DNA of 64,000 nt from Misgurnus anguillicaudatus (Eukaryota > Chordata > Actinopteri > Cypriniformes > Cobitidae), in assembly GCF_027580225.2 (NCBI RefSeq), contig NC_073346.2:3801001-3865000 (forward strand), given 5' to 3'. A model generated the notes under the pieces. The model did not search any database. It saw nothing but the letters and a program-made list of their open reading frames with translations, and had not been told where the DNA came from. Both the position numbers and the translations under genes were made by a program. Below are positions 62,914 to 64,000 of this stretch, piece after piece; positions within the stretch are counted from its first letter, which is position 1; the number at the start of each line of letters is the position of its first letter.

Positions 62914-63641
62914 AGGGGCTTTTCACTTCATGCGTTTTCTATGATCGGATAGCTATCCGATCGTAAAAAGACTAGGTGTAAATGCCCTTCGAAACGTTTT
63001 CCAGACGTATTTAAATCCGATCGCTCAAACCACGTCAGGAGGTGGTCTGGGACGGATTTCAGATGAAACTGGACAAGTGTAAATACATCTTTCAGCGCAT
63101 AACTCCTCCCAAACGTAAGCACATAACCCAGAAGTTAGCCGTCAAAGAGGCAAACAAACAAAGACGACACGCTGGTTGCTTATGGAGTGACGACAGCGGG
63201 TTAAAAAAGCTTCCTAGAATCAATAAAAGAGTCTAATGACAAACTCAAATGATATTAAACAAAGAAATAAAACTTAGAGAGAGAGTTTTGTGAATGCTTT
63301 TCCCATCATGGACCTGTACATGAAATCACCGCGCTGTCACTTTCCTGCTGCGCTGTACTGCGAGCTTCAGCTCATGCCAAGCAAGGAGACGTGCGTCCCC
63401 TTCCCAACATACAGTACAACATACAGTAAGTGCTGCCTATTGTTGCATAAACGTCATCTTAAGTTTTTTAAGGCGGAGTAATAAATAGTGTATTTGCATT
63501 TTGGGCAGGGGTAAAAGATCGGTTCATATCCGTTTTGCCAAGACGCATTTATGTGGCCAAATTTAAATGGCACAGTTTTAACAAATCAGATAGCTATCCG
63601 ATCAGAGAAAACACATGAAGTGACCAGGTATAAAAAGGCCC
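62914..63641. mobile_element. hAT-like MITE, copy 2
   Basis: Ends GGGGCTTTTCACTTCATG and CATGAAGTGACCAGGTATAA. Shares with 24747-25155 the block CACCGCGCTGTCAC...CTGCGCTGTACTGCGAGC. GATCGGATAGCTATCCGATC is a perfect 20-bp palindrome near its left end. 63642-64000 has no feature. Confidence 0.7.
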
Positions 63642-64000
63642 TAAGTGTACTTGTACACACGTTGTATAACCACTCATAATTAACTTTCTTTGCCTTGTTG
63701 CACATCATTCATTGTCAGTAAACCTTACGTTGGAATTGCTGAAATTAAAAGGCGGCTTCCCAAACTGGGCTTAAGTCTAATCCCGGACTTGCATGAAATG
63801 CATGTTTGAACTGTCTTCAGCTTGTTGCACTCACATATCTTAAAATATGTCATTGCCATTGTTTTGCCCCAAGATGCACACCAGAAATGTTTTTGTAAGG
63901 TATGTTTGTTGAAAGGCCTGGTAGTGGCTTAAAGCGATACAAGCCAAATATAAAATTAACCCATTTTACTCACTCTTAAGCCATTTGAGATACATATGTC

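Overview
The window is vertebrate nuclear DNA, AT-rich and packed with transposons, and most likely comes from a cyprinid-type teleost (Danio or carp relatives). The evidence is fish-type Tc1 elements, many small hAT and piggyBac-type MITEs, L2-like LINE pieces, and four split genes whose exons have canonical splice sites and can be read one by one. No bacterial, plasmid or viral genes were seen.

Four genes are present in two divergent pairs. ube3d (minus strand, start codon at 14066, 3' end beyond base 1) and rpa2 (plus strand, nine exons, 15018-39182) start 951 bp apart. themis2 (minus strand, 56813 down to 39516) and ppp1r8 (plus strand from 57718, 3' end beyond 64000) start 904 bp apart. 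rpa2 and themis2 meet tail to tail, with poly(A) signals about 90 bp apart. From memory, PPP1R8-THEMIS2-RPA2 is also the human order on 1p35, which supports the identifications, whereas human UBE3D lies on chromosome 6. The four genes do unrelated jobs: ube3d is a ubiquitin-ligase-like E2-binding protein, rpa2 is the 32 kDa subunit of the ssDNA-binding RPA trimer, themis2 is a CABIT-domain immune signalling scaffold, and ppp1r8 (NIPP1) is a nuclear PP1 regulator.

Regions: 1-14066 holds ube3d exons among MITEs and LINE debris. 14067-15017 is a divergent promoter. 15018-39182 is rpa2; its third intron alone is 16.2 kb and is largely nested transposons. 39183-56813 is themis2, again with transposon-filled introns. 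56814-57717 is the second divergent promoter. 57718-64000 holds the first five ppp1r8 exons; intron 2 contains a well-formed H/ACA RNA candidate where human PPP1R8 carries SCARNA1.

The most notable observations are the intronic H/ACA (SCARNA1-like) RNA, the paired palindromic CRE sites in the ube3d/rpa2 promoter, and a set of hAT insertions whose 8-bp target duplications are still readable, in nests up to three deep. Others are two foldback MITEs joined at one shared TTAA, a MITE inserted at the fifth base of an rpa2 intron, and an rpa2 N-terminus lacking the human Ser4/Ser8 cluster. I did not find a convincing new defence or metabolic system.
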